DNA of 64,000 bases from Apricaphanius iberus (GCA_028564705.1 JAPXFQ010001402.1:248001-312000); one strand, 5' to 3'; positions 10,994 through 24,008 are shown, numbered from the stretch's first letter. Made by a program: numbers and translations. Notes: generated by a model not told the origin, from the sequence alone.

Positions 10994-11366
10994 CAATCAA
11001 CTTTGTGGCCAAAAGAGATCAGATCTGCTAATAGAAGTTAACCATTAGCATATCCAAAACGTGTTGCATTTTTCACCAAAGAAAAATGAGCTGCAAAATT
11101 CACTGTTGGAATTTGTCTTTGGAACACCACCTGTGAAGTTAGGTTCGTTTTTTGTTCAAAGGTAGGTTAAGACCACGGTTCACGTTAATGGAATATTCTC
11201 CATATTTGACCAGTTTTTTAGAACGGTGCCGAAAAAATCTTGAGACTGTCCGTCATTTTTACAGATTAGTTTTCACACCTCCCTCTGACCGCTTAACGTG
11301 ATACGTAGATTTATTTATTCATTTAATATTTCATCTCTATGCATGGAGTCAAGGTAAATAAATTCC
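10994..11366. other. Unassigned sequence
   Basis: No gene or named repeat seen. Confidence 0.5.
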
Positions 11367-11480
11367 ATCCATTATTTATCCTGCTTCTCTTTGAAGGGTT
11401 CAGGGGGGTCTGGTGCATTTTTCCAGTGGTCATCGGGTGAGAAGTGCAGTGCTGGACAGCTTGCCAGTCCATCCTTCCCA
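11367..11480 (-). repeat. Degenerate SINE-like 3' fragment
   Basis: Sequence from ATCCATCCATTATTTATCC to CCAGTCCATC is the reverse of the common teleost SINE/LINE tail (GGACTGGC...ATGGATGGA). It has no A or B box. Old and truncated. Confidence 0.45.
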
Positions 11481-11737
11481 GTGTGCCGGGTTAGAAGCGC
11501 TCCATAGAGCCCGATGTGTGTCAAACATATTTTAACTTTAGCTTTAACTGCAGGCCAGTAGTGGGAAGTGTTGAGCGCTATTGACCGTCTGTAGGTAATT
11601 GCGGTCAACGTCGACAAAACGAGTAGAAGACAAAATCATTAATAGCGGTAAATATGTTTTACGGCAGAAGCATTTACGATATTTCTGCCGTCTTTTTTCT
11701 GTTGTTATCTGAATATTAACCAGCTAATAATCACCTA

Positions 11738-11739
<2 letters not shown>

Positions 11740-11806
<67 letters not shown>
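11740..11806. repeat. (AT)n microsatellite
   Basis: About 33 uninterrupted TA units. Confidence 0.98.
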
Positions 11807-11808
<2 letters not shown>

Positions 11809-12284
11809 GGCGTTTCCCCCTATCACCTTGGGGTTTCCAGCCCTGGTTCGGACCTTTTATGCAGGTGTGAATACACACAAACAAATCCTTATCAGAGAAC
11901 CAGATCGCCTTAAAGGTCGAAGACAGATATTGCTCACCCTAGCAATACTCCCCAGCTAAATCAGTGAGATCTCATGGTTTTCCTAGGTCTAGGAGTAGCA
12001 GCTGTACTCCAGGCTGCTTCCCACCCTACATCCTAAGCTCATTTCAATACGTTCACTGTAGAATCTAATTCTTTAAATTCTGAGCCATCTGGTATACTGA
12101 TTGTTCTACCCATAAGACCGTTGCCAAAGACAAAGCCCAGACTAAACTATTTATTACTTGGTCCTTCATGAATGTGAGTTTGACACACACATACTTGAAT
12201 CCTCCCCTTGTCAAAAGACTGACCCTAAACCTAGAGAGATTAGTTCAGTTTTTGTAGTTTAGATGCATGGCCTGAGATTAAGAG

Positions 12285-12470
12285 GAGCTGAATCTTATCT
12301 TGGCTGTGAACTGCTTCCAGTGAACATTAAGTCAGCTGAACAACATCATCTGCAAAAAGCAAAGCTGAGATCCTGAGGTTTCCAAACTAGACTAGACCCT
12401 TCTCCCTACAACTTTATCGGATCCTGTCATTGAACACCACAAACATGATCCTGGACAAGGTGCAATAGTT
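12285..12470 (-). mobile_element. Short RTE-like LINE fragment
   Basis: Contains the block AACAACATCATCTGCAAAAAGCA and the neighbouring CCTGAGGTTTCCAAACTAGAC segment, also seen in weaker form near 2186 in the other RTE-like copy. Both are minus-strand reverse transcriptase blocks of that family. Too short and diverged for a protein call. Confidence 0.45.
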
Positions 12471-13844
12471 CAACTAGCTCCTGTGTTGCTTTCCAATAAC
12501 CAAATTGCTAGATTGTTAGATGTGGTTTACTAAACATAAGATCACTCTCCTCAAAGACTTTATTAGTAAATGACTTGATATGTGATAATAAAATCGATGT
12601 ATTTTGCCTATCAGAAACCTGGTTGCAGCAAGACGGTTTTGTAATTATGAGAGAGTCAACTCCTTCCAATTATCAAATTTTCACATTGCTAGAAGAATTG
12701 GGCGAGGAGGAGGAGGAGTTGCAACCATCTTTCATTAAGATTTACAAATTCGCCCTAGACCAATTATTAACTACAGCTCTTTTGAACATCTAATCCTTAG
12801 TTTTCCTCATCCAAGCTGCAAAACATTAAAACCACTTTTGTTTGTGGTTTTGTAGCTCTGTTGAGCATACTATTCCCCCTTCTATAAGTAGTGATGACTT
12901 TATGGGATTGTTTATACAGTAAGTAAAATGAATTATATTAAAAATAAAATCATTGGCATTCTCCCAAACATGATTAACTCTCCTTCAGTAAATGAAAAGT
13001 ATCAGATAAATGAAAAGTATCAGATAGAACTCTAGAACCATGTCAATGTCTGTACCGTTTTGATTCTGTTGAGCTTCTGAAATTGTCACAAATATTAGCT
13101 TCATCTAAACCCTCAACTTGTATATTAGACTTAATACCAACCAAATTATTTAAGGAAGTGTTCCCTCTGGTTACTGGCCCTATTCTAGACATGATGAATC
13201 TACCTTTAATAAATCGATATTTGCCTCAGGAATTTAAGGTTGCCGTAATTAAACATTTACTTAAGAAACCCTCCCAAGACCAAAATTACTTATCTAACAG
13301 ACCTATATCTAACCTTCCTTTCTTATCCAAAATTCTCTAGAAAATAGTTGAACTACTAAACAGCAACAACCTGTTTGTAGAATTTCAGTCAGGTTTTAGA
13401 GCTCATCATAGCAAAGTTACTAATTATTTTCTAATGGCCTTAGATAATGGATTTATGACTGTTCTGGTCTTGTTAGATCTCAATGCTGCTTTTGACACAG
13501 TCAATCATAATATTATTTTAGAAAGGCTTGAACGTGTAGTGATCAAGGGAACAGCACTAGGCTGGTTTAAATCATATCTGTCCAACAGATTCCAGTTTGT
13601 TGATGTCAATGATAAATCTTCTTCACACTCAAGGATTACTTAAAGAGTGCAACAGGGTTCTGTGCTTGAAACGATTCTCTTTACGATATATATTCTTCAA
13701 ATTGGTAAAATAATTAGACAACATGAAATTAATTTCCACAGTAATGCTGATGATACACAATTATATTTATCCATAAAACCTGATGAAACCAATTAGTTAG
13801 GTAGATTACAAGCATGTCTCGAAGACACAAAAACCTGGATGATG

Positions 13845-14292
13845 GGGGAGCACGGTGGCGCAGGTAGCAGGTCCTGGGTTCGATTCCTGCCAGGGTCGTT
13901 GTGGGTGCTGAGGGTGTGTTTGCTCCTCCATATCATCAGCAAAAGGGCTTTTCTGTGTGGAGTTTGCATGTTCTCCCCGTTTTCCCTTGAGTAGTTAATG
14001 TTAGCTACTCCCACAAAAACATGCACCAGTTCTGGGCTATATACTGCCTCATCCTGGCTGACTGGGGAGCCTGAGGGATTAGAGAGGATCTGGCTGGAAT
14101 AGTGTGATCCTTCCACAAGCTGGGTGAAAAAATGGGCCCGCTCACTCCTCAAGCAGGAAGGAGGCTTGACCTTCAGTGCAGGGCCCTCCTACGGTCGGCA
14201 GAGGGAGAGCAATGCCCAGGACTGTACTTAGGTAGGAACACTGGGGTGATAAAAATGGGGGAAAAGCAGTGGGATAAAAAAACCTTAAAAAA
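13845..14292 (+). mobile_element. Second SINE type nested in the L2 LINE
   Basis: Begins GGGGAGCACGGTGGCGCAGG and has a B-box-like GGGTTCGATTCCTG, so it is tRNA-related, but its middle and 3' parts differ from the 2.5-kb SINE. It separates two halves of one L2 RT block; the target ACCTGGATGA occurs on both sides (near 13832 and near 14296), a ~10-bp duplication. The 3' end is A-rich. Confidence 0.65.
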
Positions 14293-15648
14293 CACACCTG
14301 GATGACTCAAAATGTTCTACTTTTAAATTCAGACCAGACATAAGTTGTCTTAGGACCAGAGCCTTTAAAAAGGAAACTGCTAAATCAATCACTTCATCTG
14401 GATGGCAATAATTTGGCCTCTGTTAATAATGTAAAGAACCTCAATGTAAATTTTGTCCAAGACATGACATTTAAATCCCATATTAAACAGGTTTCTAAGA
14501 TTTATTTCTTTCACATCCGGAACAATGCTAAAATTAGAAACATCCTGTCCAGGAGTGATGCAAAGAAACTACTCCATGCATTTGTTACTTCAAGGCTGGA
14601 CTACTGCAATTCATTATAATCAGGAAGTCCACAAAATGCAATTAAAGGCCTTCAGTTGATCCAAAATGCTGCAGCAAGAGTTCTGATGAATATTAAAAAG
14701 AGACAACACATTTCTCTTGTTTTGGCTACTCTCCATTGGATCCCTGTTAAATCTAGAATAGAGATTAAGATCTTCCTCCTTACTTATAAAGCCCTTAATA
14801 ATCAGGCTCCATCGTACATCAGAGATCTGATTGTTCCATATGTTCCTAACAGAGCACTTCATTGTCAGAATGCAAGTCTACTGGTAGTTCTTAGGATTTC
14901 TAAAAGTAGAATGGGAGGCAGATCTTTTAGTTACCAGGCTCCTCTCCTGTGGAACCAGCTCCCAGTTTTAGTCCGTGAGGCAGATTCTCTATTTTCAAGA
15001 CTAGGCTTAAAATCTTCCTTTTTGATAAAGCTTATAGTTTAGGTGCTTAGGTTATCGTGAGCTATTTTTGTAATTACGCTGATAGGTTTAGACTGTTGTC
15101 AGAGACTGACCACTTTTCTTCTCTCTTCTACTTTTCCCTTCTACTACTCCCAAGATATATTTTTTCTGCTGTTATTGCAATTGTTAAGCCAGTTTTTTCT
15201 CAGTGTTTTTCTCCCCATAGAAGCTCCACATGGTCTGGTACCCTACTTAACTATAATTTCCGGTCCAGATGATGCTCAAAGTGACCGAGCATCCTCCAAT
15301 GCTGTCTCTTCTCTGTTTTCTCAGACCCCTAGATGGTTGTGGCAGATGACCGCTTGTACTGTGCCAGGTTCTGCTGGAGGTTTCTTCCTGTTAAAGGGGA
15401 GTTTTTTTTTCTCTCCACTGTCGCTACATGCTTGCCCAGTATGAGGAATTGCTGAGGAATTGCTGTGGTTGGAGTCTGCATGATCCGGGCACAACCTCAC
15501 GTTGATGACTCATCGCAACCTGCTGGTATTCCTTACATAGAAAACTTTTAACTAATTGGAATCTTTATATAATTGTATTGAAATGACTCTTGCTGTAAAG
15601 TGCCTTGAGATTACATTTGTTGTGAATTGGCGCTATATAAATAAAGTC

Positions 15649-16019
15649 GGGCTGCACGGTGGCGCAGTGGTTAGCGCTGTTGCCTTGCAGCAAGAAGGTC
15701 GTGGGTTCGTATCCCGGCCCAGGGTCTTTCTGCATGGAGTTTGCATGTTCTCCCCGTGTATGCGTGGGTTCTCTCCGGGTACTCCGGCTTCCTCCCACAG
15801 TCCAAAAACATGCATGATAGGTGAATTGATCACTCTAAATTGTCCCTAGGAATGAATGTGAGTGTGAATGGTTGTCTGTCTCTCTGTGTTGGCCCTGCAA
15901 CAGACTGGCGTCCTGTTCAGAGTGTACCCTGCCTAACGCCTGATAATTGCTGGGATAGGCTCCAGCTGCCCCGTGACCCTGAATTGGATAAGCGGTTAAG
16001 AAGATGGATGGATGGATGG
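15649..16019 (+). mobile_element. tRNA-derived SINE, recent copy in the L2 tail
   Basis: Same sequence, by eye without a difference, as the copy at 2495-2862, with one more ATGG unit. It landed inside the 3' tail of the L2 LINE; ATAAATAAAGTC at 15637-15648 is repeated as ATAAATAAAAGTC at 16020-16032 (one-base difference). This orders events: L2 first, SINE later. Confidence 0.9.
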
Positions 16020-16050
16020 ATAAATAAAAGTCTATTGAATTGAATTGAAA

Positions 16051-17656
16051 ATTATTGGGTCTCTAAATAGGGACAAGATTCCATCCAAGATTCAACCATC
16101 CCCTTTGGTGATTCATTCATTTCTCAGGAAATATCTAAACTTCGTTAAAAAATCGTAGAAACAATGCTTCATCTGAAACTGATTATGCTCTATCTGACTG
16201 CAAATCTTCTCAAAAGCAATGGAAATTATCATATTTCTTACATTAAACTAATAGTCTGAACAAAGAAATGTGTCCTACGCATCATCAAAGTACTATCTAA
16301 TGCATGCTTAGTGAAAAACTCTCACTGTTATGTTGTATATAAGTCGTTTTAAAAGGCCCTTCATAAGCTGAAATAGAACCCCTGTTTCGGTGCTGCATTT
16401 AAGCTGGTTAAATCATCCACAACCAAAACGTTTTATGCATTTTACTGGGAGTAAAACTAACATTTTTTGTTCAAAGGAAAAATTTTCCTGTTTAAAGTTT
16501 GCCACAGCAACATTTGCTCTGATCAGATTAAATAATATGCCATGTATAGTAAATGTAAGGACTAGCGCTGTATATCATCCTGAACATAACTATCCCCACA
16601 AATGATAGATTTAATGGAAGCATCATCCTGTGGAGATATTTTTTTTTTTTTGCAAGGACAGTAAACCTGTGGAAAGTTGATTGGAAGAGCAACTGAGATA
16701 GAGGAAAATCATTTAAGCAAATCAGTGTAAAGACTTGAAACTGGGGTGCATATATTCCCACTGCCATGATGAGAGGAGTGGAGAATGACAAAACAATGCT
16801 AATCAAGGGTGAACAGATGCAGGTTGGGAAGTGAGCAAGCAGAGAAAGACGAGGGAAAGACAAGTAGCTGGGAGGGAAGCAGAATGGCAGGATGAAAATA
16901 AACAGAACAGATGAAGGACAAGTAAACACACTAAGCACAAGTAAAATCTAATAAAGAAACAATTATCCTATATTGAAATTATAATAAACACATAGGAATG
17001 AACAAAAGTACTAGATATAAGCAAATAAGTGATTGGGAAATATCAAAACAGAAGAGAAAACTCAAACACTCAAGCCTTAACTGTAAAAAATAGTGGTTCA
17101 ACAACTATTAACTTAGAAATGGTTGCCAAACTTTTCAGAGTTCTATTGAACAATTATTTTATATATATTCGAAAATGTATCTGTTTAGTTATCCACTTAA
17201 TATATCCCTTTACTCTTTCTTTTAAAAACCCAATGAGTAACCCTGGGGATTGTGAATGGAATATAAATAAGTAAATTAGCAGCAGGAGTGTGAATACTTT
17301 TTCAGGACTCTTTTATGATTCACTTTTTACAAAAGGACATGAGTGTGAGTTGTCCATCATTACCATATATTGACAATCCCCATGAATTCCTCCATGAACA
17401 GGGATAAGTGGACAAGTCCCAGCTGCTCACTTCAAATTTTGTTTAATTAGTCACTTGGAGAGTTGTAAATGAGTGGGGACTTGCCGTTGATTAAACTACT
17501 ACTATGAGTATCTTCATAGGGAGATGCACTTTAAACATTAGTAGAATAATTAACACCCTGCTGAAGTAATAGGCCCCATGGACCAACAGAGTAAAGATAC
17601 AACCATGAATATACAGAGAATTGTACATATGATTCTGCTAGAAGACCTTTAACAAA

Positions 17657-17657
<1 letters not shown>
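16051..17657. other. Unassigned AT-rich sequence
   Basis: No protein motif, RNA gene or named repeat was seen. Open frames here are short and low complexity. Confidence 0.5.

Positions 17658-17660
<3 letters not shown>

Positions 17661-17714
<54 letters not shown>
17661..17714. repeat. (AT)n microsatellite abutting a Tc1 terminus
   Basis: About 27 TA units, ending directly at the terminal repeat of the next element. Confidence 0.97.
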
Positions 17715-17717
<3 letters not shown>

Positions 17718-18305
17718 GCATCCGGAAAGTATTCACAGCGCTTCACTTTTTCCACATTTTTTAATGTTACAGCCTTTTACTAAAATGGTTTAAATTAATT
17801 TTTTTCCTTAAAATTCAACACACACCACCCCATAAGGACAATGTAAATTACATGCTCAAGTCGTTTTGAATATAATGCCACAAGCTTGGCACACCTATTT
17901 TTGGGCAGTCTTTCCCATTCCTTTTTGCAGTTCCTCTCGAGCTCCATCAAGTTGGATTGAAAGCGCCGGTACACAGACATTTTCAGATCTCTCCAGATAT
18001 ATTCAATTAGGTTTAGGTTTGGGCTCTGGCTGGGCCACTCAAGGACATTCACCAAGTTGTTCTGTAGCTACTCCTTCGATATTTTGGCTGTGTGCTTAGG
18101 GTCATTGTCCTGCTGAAAGGTAAACCATTACCCCAGTCTGAGGTCAAGAGTGGTTTGGAGCAGGTTTTCATCCAGGATGTCTCTGTACATTGATGCATTC
18201 ATCTTTCCCTCTATCCTGACTAGTCTTCCAGTTCCTGCCGCTGAAAAACATCCCCACAGCATGATGCTGCCACCACCATGCCTAGTGATTAGCGGTGCCT
18301 GGTGG
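17715..18305 (-). mobile_element. Tc1-like transposon, 3' half only
   Basis: The + left end GCATCCGGAAAGTATTCACA is a Tc1-type terminal inverted repeat. Reading the minus strand from 18280 gives transposase C-terminal blocks: [20 protein letters not shown], then QQDNDPKHTA with the second catalytic Asp, then WPSQSPNLNLIEYIWRDLK with the final Glu of a DD34E triad, then RCAKLVALYSKRLE. Stops and a frame change interrupt it. The N-terminal half, the first Asp and the second terminal repeat are absent, so it is a truncated fossil. Confidence 0.88.
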
Positions 18306-18785
18306 TGGAAGAGAATTCATAAATCAAATTTAGAGGGAGCGGGTGTGGGCGGAAGTTTCTTTAATTCGGGTGTGTCAAGGGTGAGGAAAAAATTATTTTG
18401 ATTAAGATTTAATCAAAAACTCCCAAACTATCAGGTGCCATGGAAACCTATATTTGGAAGCCCATGAGATTAGCGAGCTTCCTTTCAAAGAAACTGATGT
18501 TACTGATGTCTGATAGCAGCTCACAAACGATATCAAAACAAACATATAGCCTACAGGTGAAACTCAAAAAAACTTTTGCACGATGCACCTATAAATCTTG
18601 CAGACGACAGTGCTGCCAGAGAGAAAGACATTTCTGCAGAATTTAAAATTTAAGAATGGAGAAAATATCTTATACTAGAGACTATGGACTATGTTTTTGT
18701 TTTTGCACCACCATTCATTGATCAAACAAATGGCAATGGTGAGTAACAACATTCCAGGCAAATTAAATGGAAAGGATTAATTTTA
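18306..18785. other. Unassigned sequence
   Basis: Nothing recognisable. Confidence 0.4.
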
Positions 18786-18945
18786 GGGCTGCACAGATGT
18801 GTAGTGGGTAGCACTGTTTCCTTGTAGCAAGAATGTCCTGGCTTTGAATCATGCCCCATGGTCTTGCTGCCTGGAGTTTGCATGGTCTCCCTGTGCATGT
18901 GTGGGTTCCCACTGGGTACACAGTCCAAAACATGACTGGTACTGC
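18786..18945 (+). repeat. Old degenerate SINE copy (5' half)
   Basis: AGGGCTGCACAGATGTGTAGTGGGTAGCACTG and the following CTGGAGTTTGCATGGTCTCC match the 5' half of the 2.5-kb SINE with many substitutions. No duplication is visible; it contrasts with the two identical young copies. Confidence 0.75.
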
Positions 18946-19918
18946 AGATAGATTCTTCTGCAAGAAATCAGACAGCTTTAATAGAAGCAATACAAGGAGA
19001 GCTTTGCAGGTTGAACAAGATTTCTTTTTAGCATGCATATTTTAATTTACTACTTAAGACGATATTTAATTGAAAACATTTGGTTAAAGTTGTAGCTGCA
19101 AGGGAAGCAGACAAATGAAGTAAAATGAGACAGGCCTTTGTTGCTATCCAGAGTGTTGGCTTTGCATGATAAGCAGCTCACCACAGCAAGGGCTTTAACC
19201 ACAAAACAGCAGATGACAATAGGTCTCAATTCCTGCAGTGAATGCCTCCACAAGATGCCTTTCTATTGTTTCGGTCTGGCCCTGTTTACTTTCTATTCAG
19301 CTGTTCAGTTGAAGCTTAGAAAAGACAGCTAGTGGTTTCAGGAAAATTGACCTGACTCAAGATGAGTTTACTCTAACCTTTCCGGATGCTGATGATACAC
19401 AGACTTACTGCTGCTGTCTATTTTTCATCACTCCTTGCTGTATTTTGGCAAGCTATCACTAACCTTATGCTGTGCACACAATTATTTCTTATGATGTATG
19501 TGGGTATGTTGAAACCAACATTAACAAAGAATATGTGCTCCCATTTGAAATATTTCATGTTGGAATCAGGGCCATTTAAAATTCAGTGTACTGCTATGTT
19601 AGGATGGGTAACATATATTGTACTGTCAAGATAAATGACTCAATAATTGATTAAACATCTTTTACAAATGAAATCAGCTTCGAGCCCGGAAATTCATTGA
19701 GTTCCCACTGAAATATGAAGAATATTTCTCAAATGTATTTACGTTTTTTTTCTGATTTTCAAATTTTACAAAGTAAAGACCTTCAACTATAACATGCTTA
19801 AAAACCATCTATTGTCTATACCTTGTGCATACAGCTGGGTTTTGAGTGTTAATCTATATGGTAACCCTAAACCCTCTGGGTTCATTGAAAGAAAGGTCAT
19901 GTCAATTCAGTTATACAT

Positions 19919-20512
19919 TGTAGAATTAAATTTTTGTAAAAAAATAATTCAGTGCATGTTCAAGCAGAGACAAGGAGCCAATTTCCAGTTCTCAGTTTTA
20001 TTTTAAACAGATTAACAGATATGCAGTTTTACAGAGAAACATGCCCATTTTCTCTGGGCCAGATAAACATCTGACAACGAATGGTTTTAATGCCATAACT
20101 TTTATAGACATCAAAACTTCCCAGGATCTGGGCGTCTCTTCTCCCTCGGAATCTGCTCCAATCAGAACGTTTTTAAAAAGTGTCTTGACACAGACTGGTC
20201 CGTCAAAAATTATGCATTCATAAGATGGAAGTGTCCTCCTCCTGGGTTCAAGTCAAAAGTTCATTCTGAGTTTTATGGTTTTATGGTCCTCTCAAGCAAA
20301 CATCCTAGTTTTATGGCCTTGGCTCCTAATCTACAGACATCCTGGTTTTAGAACATGCAGTAAATTACCCAAGAGTTTTATTGCTTAAAAGCTTACCCCA
20401 ATTAAAATACTGGTAAGAATGTGTTTTACAACCATGAATCATATAAAACAGACTTTTACCTCTGAATGCTTAACTGTATATAAAAATAGCCCCAAAAAAG
20501 TAAAATACAACA
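19919..20512 (-). mobile_element. Solo LTR (family S), 4-bp target duplication ACAT
   Basis: 594 bp, TGTTGTAT...AATTCTACA on the minus strand, flanked by ACAT at 19915-19918 and 20513-20516. Minus-strand features are a TATAAAAG-type box and an AATAAA signal near the 3' end. It is the same family as 50790-51327, in reverse orientation, sharing GCATGTTCAAGCAGAGACAA and many other blocks. No retroviral interior is attached, as expected after LTR-LTR recombination. Confidence 0.85.
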
Positions 20513-20689
20513 ACATACATAAGTCAGTTTAAAGGTTTATTGCAGATTGCATCAAGTTATTGATTTTTAGCATTCACTGGCCCGAATAGATACTTGAATG
20601 ATGGATTACAGTATTATTTAGGATTGTCTAGACACTGTCCTGAGAAATGCACTATAGAATAATAATTTATTTTATCCCCTCCCTGGAGT

Positions 20690-20946
20690 GCCTCCTTATC
20701 ACGGTAGAGGGGTTTAAGTGTCCCAATGATCCTAGGAGGTAAGTTGTCAGAGGTGTTAGGCCTCTAGTAGGGTCACCCATGACAAACTGGTCCTAGGTGA
20801 AGAATCAGATAATGTGCAGCTCAAAGACCCCTATGATGAATGAGGAAAATGGACTCAGTGTTCCCTTGCCCGGATGCGGATAACCAGAGCTCCACTCTGG
20901 AGATAGGGCACGTTGGCGAGCGCCTGGTGCCTGGGCCTTTACCCAT
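20690..20946 (+). repeat. Possible 5' UTR fragment of an RTE-like LINE fused to gypsy
   Basis: The stretch ATCACGGTAGAGGGGTTTAAG ... TTGCCCGGATGCGG ... GGCGAGCGCCTGGTGCC resembles the 5' leader of a common teleost LINE as I remember it. It ends abruptly at 20946 where gypsy pol begins, so it is a chimeric junction. Family is uncertain. Confidence 0.35.
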
Positions 20947-22790
20947 CGGTTTCATTCTCGAGGGTGGGCAGGTGAGAGCAGATCCGGCCAAGATTAAAGT
21001 CATCAAAGATTGCCCTGTTCCACAAACAAGAAAAGAACGATTTCTGGGATTCGCAAACTTCTATCGCAGATTCATACAAAACTTCAGTAAAGTCACTATT
21101 CCCCTAAACGCTCTCACATCAACCAAAAAACCTTTTCAGTGGACTCCTGAAGCGGACTAGGTATTCTCACAACTTAAAGAACTGTTCGTCCAGGCTCTCA
21201 TCTTGTCTCACCCAGATCCATCCCTTCAGTTTGTTTTGGAGGTGAATACGTCGGACTCAGCCGTAGGGGCCATTCTGTCACAAAGATCTCCTCGAGATAA
21301 CAAGTTTCATCCTTGTGCATTCTTTTCCAGATGTTTTTCCCCGGCTGATAAAAACTACAGCGTTGGTGACTGTGAACTTCTAGCCTTCAAACTGGCCCTT
21401 GAGGAATGGTGACATTGGCTGGAGGGAACAGAGCTACCAGTATTCGTTTGGATTGATCATATGAACCTCTCTTACCATCAATGTTCCAAAAGACTCAACC
21501 TAAGACATTATCGCTGGTCCCTCTTCTTTTCAAGGTTCAATCTAAACATCTCCTACCATCCCGGATCAAAAAATCTGAAACCAGATGCTTTATAAAGAAT
21601 TCACCAACCCGATGACGAACCACCAGATTCCGCCAATATTCTCCCTTCCACCTGTTTCATTGGGACATAAAAAGATCCATCATAGAGGCTCAACAAACCG
21701 CACCTGACGCAGGTGGGGGTTCCGCTGGTCACATCTATGTCCCATCATCCCTTTGAGAATGGATCATCCAATGGGCACTTCAAGGTTCACCTGTCATCCT
21801 GGGCCCAGCCGCACCATTGGTCTTGTCTGAAGGTATTTTTATTGACCTTCCCTAAATAAAGATGTCATGAATATGTTTCCGCTTATCACAAATGCAATCG
21901 CAATAAAACCTCTCATCAGTCTCCTGCAGGTCTTCTCCAACCACTTACCATTCCAGTTTGTCCATGGTCCCACATCGCCCTTGACTTTGTTACGGGACTC
22001 CCTACTTCAAAGTTATAAAAATTTCATCCACACTATAACTGGCCTGCCATCTTGTTACCCTTTCCAAGGTCACATCTTCCGCAGAAACAGCCCGGCTCCT
22101 CATCCACCACGTCTTCCGCCTTCCTGGCATTCCTTCCAAAATCACTTCAAACCATGGACCACAATTCATCTCCACAGTATGGAAACAGTTCTGCACATCT
22201 CTGGGAGTCAAACCATGTCTTTCATCTGATTTTCACCCACAAACCAATGGATGGTGTGAACATCTTAATCAATAAATGGAAAACAACCTAAATTTTTTTT
22301 TGCAGCCATAATCCCATTACCTGGTCCATACATCTACCTTGGATTTAATATTCTCATAATGCTCATATTTCCTCAGCTACAGGTCTTTTGTCCCTTTAAA
22401 GTTTCTTTCGGCTATCAACCACCACTCCTCCCATCCCGTTTCCTGACCCAGTGGTTCCTTCGTCCATGCTCATGTCCATGCCATCCGTCATATTTGGAGT
22501 AAGACTCATTCAGCGCTACAAAGGACATCCACCAAGAACAAAAAAGTTGCCAATAAGAAGAGGAGACCAGCACCCACTTACTCCCCAGGACAACGGTTAT
22601 GGCTTTCTTCCAAAGACTTCCGATTAAAAAATATGTCCAGAAAAATTGCTCCCATGTTTCTAGGTCTGTATACCAACAAGACCGTCATAAGTCCATGCAC
22701 TGTTAGACTCAAACTTCCCTCTTATCTCTGCATCCACTCAGTTTTTCATGTCCCCCAAGTCAAGCCAGTTTTCTTTAGTCCATTGTGGTG
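20947..22790 (+). mobile_element. Ty3/gypsy retrotransposon pol remnant (RT end, RNase H, integrase tail)
   Basis: Starts inside RT ([17 protein letters not shown]), continues with the RT thumb [18 protein letters not shown] and PFQWTPEAD at 21140, a tether block, and RNase H ([59 protein letters not shown]). [12 protein letters not shown] block at 21560 precedes integrase debris. The C-terminal KDFRLKNMSRKIAPMFLG ... HSVFHVPQVKPV at 22616-22770 is the tail of sushi-like gypsy integrases. Several stops (for example after PEAD and EEW) and deletions remove the RT catalytic core and integrase DDE. No LTRs are seen at either side. The chromo-like end supports a vertebrate gypsy of the sushi group. 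Confidence 0.88.
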
Positions 22791-23939
22791 TGTTGAATCT
22801 TGGGTCCAAAAATCAACCAAAAATGTCAGCAGCGGCTGGTGTTTTATACCTCAGTGGCTAATATAAAGTTCCCTTGGCACTGTATAAAAAGCCTTATGCA
22901 ATTATGGAGGATTTAATGCTTTCACATGCAGCTGACATGGTTCCAACCAAAATGACAACAGCAGACAGCAAACTACAGGTTATTCTTCTGTCCAGCATTA
23001 CCATCAGTAGAGTTATTAATGACATGTCAAAGGCCATGTAGAGACTTTGTAGGGATCTGCACAGTCAGGGCATAAAGGGCTGCAGTGTTCAATGTCTTTG
23101 GCACATTCAAAAAAATCAAAACATGAGCTGTAAAAGCCTGGATTTGTATGGTACTGCTCAAATAAATGGACCAGACCAGAAATGAACTCTGACCAGACAA
23201 GAGCTATTTCAAAAGAAAATACTATATGCAAGGTTGGATATTGATAGACAGTAGCCTACACAGTGGGGTGAGTGGTGAGGAGGGATTGAAAATGTTCTTA
23301 TAATCAAAGGACAAAGAGCCACTGCCCTAAAACATAGGATACAGTGCTTTCGCTCCACAACACCGTACATATCAAAATATCTCATTTAAAACAGCTGAAC
23401 ATCATAAAAAAGTACACATCGTAAAAAGTATTTGCACCGAAAGATATATATATCTATATATGTATAGATATATATATATCTATATTTATATATATTAATG
23501 ATGTTCCCAACTAAGGATTTACACATTCTTATCAGAACTGTCGACTACGGAAAGATTGATCAACTATGTGACTGAAAGATCAACATGTACAGGCTGCCTG
23601 GGGGACGGTTGTATGCCGGAAAGACTTATGGGTACTGTGTTTATGTTAATTGTAGAAGTTCTCCATTTTACGTTATAGTTTGTGTTCCAAATATAGTCAT
23701 GTTCTTTAGTTATCTTTTGAGTTATGTTGTTGTCATTGTTTGGGTTAGGGATACAGGCTGTATAAAAGTTCGTATAACCGAATAAAACTAGTAGTTGTGT
23801 GTGCAATTAAACATTGAGGGTTCCCCATAAAATGGTATGATCACATTTCACCTGCAAATATTGAACCTTTAGATCGGTGGTCGAATTATGCTCTGCAATC
23901 TATGCATCGACTATGGGGGGGATAGGTAGGGTCGTAAGG
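22791..23939. other. Unassigned sequence
   Basis: No gene or named element; a short AT-rich tract lies at 23440-23495. Confidence 0.45.
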
Positions 23940-23944
23940 GTATA

Positions 23945-24008
<64 letters not shown>

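Larger units (their letters stand above)
12512..16050 (+). mobile_element. L2-clade LINE, frameshifted, with two nested SINEs
   Basis: An endonuclease block ([10 protein letters not shown]) at about 12590-12640 is followed by RT blocks: RPISNLPFLSKI near 13300, LLDLNAAFDTVNH near 13470, QGSVL near 13650, ADDTQLYLS near 13750, then after a SINE, TSRLDYCNS at 14600, LHWIPVKSRIEIKIFLLTYKAL at 14730 and APLLWNQLP at 14940. The order is that of L2 (Maui-type) elements. Many stops and frame changes; about 150 residues between EN and RT are missing. The 3' region ends with GTAAAGTGCCTTGAG, GGCGCTATATAAATAAA and a TGAAT repeat tail (to 16050), interrupted there by the SINE at 15649. It is dead. Confidence 0.88.
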
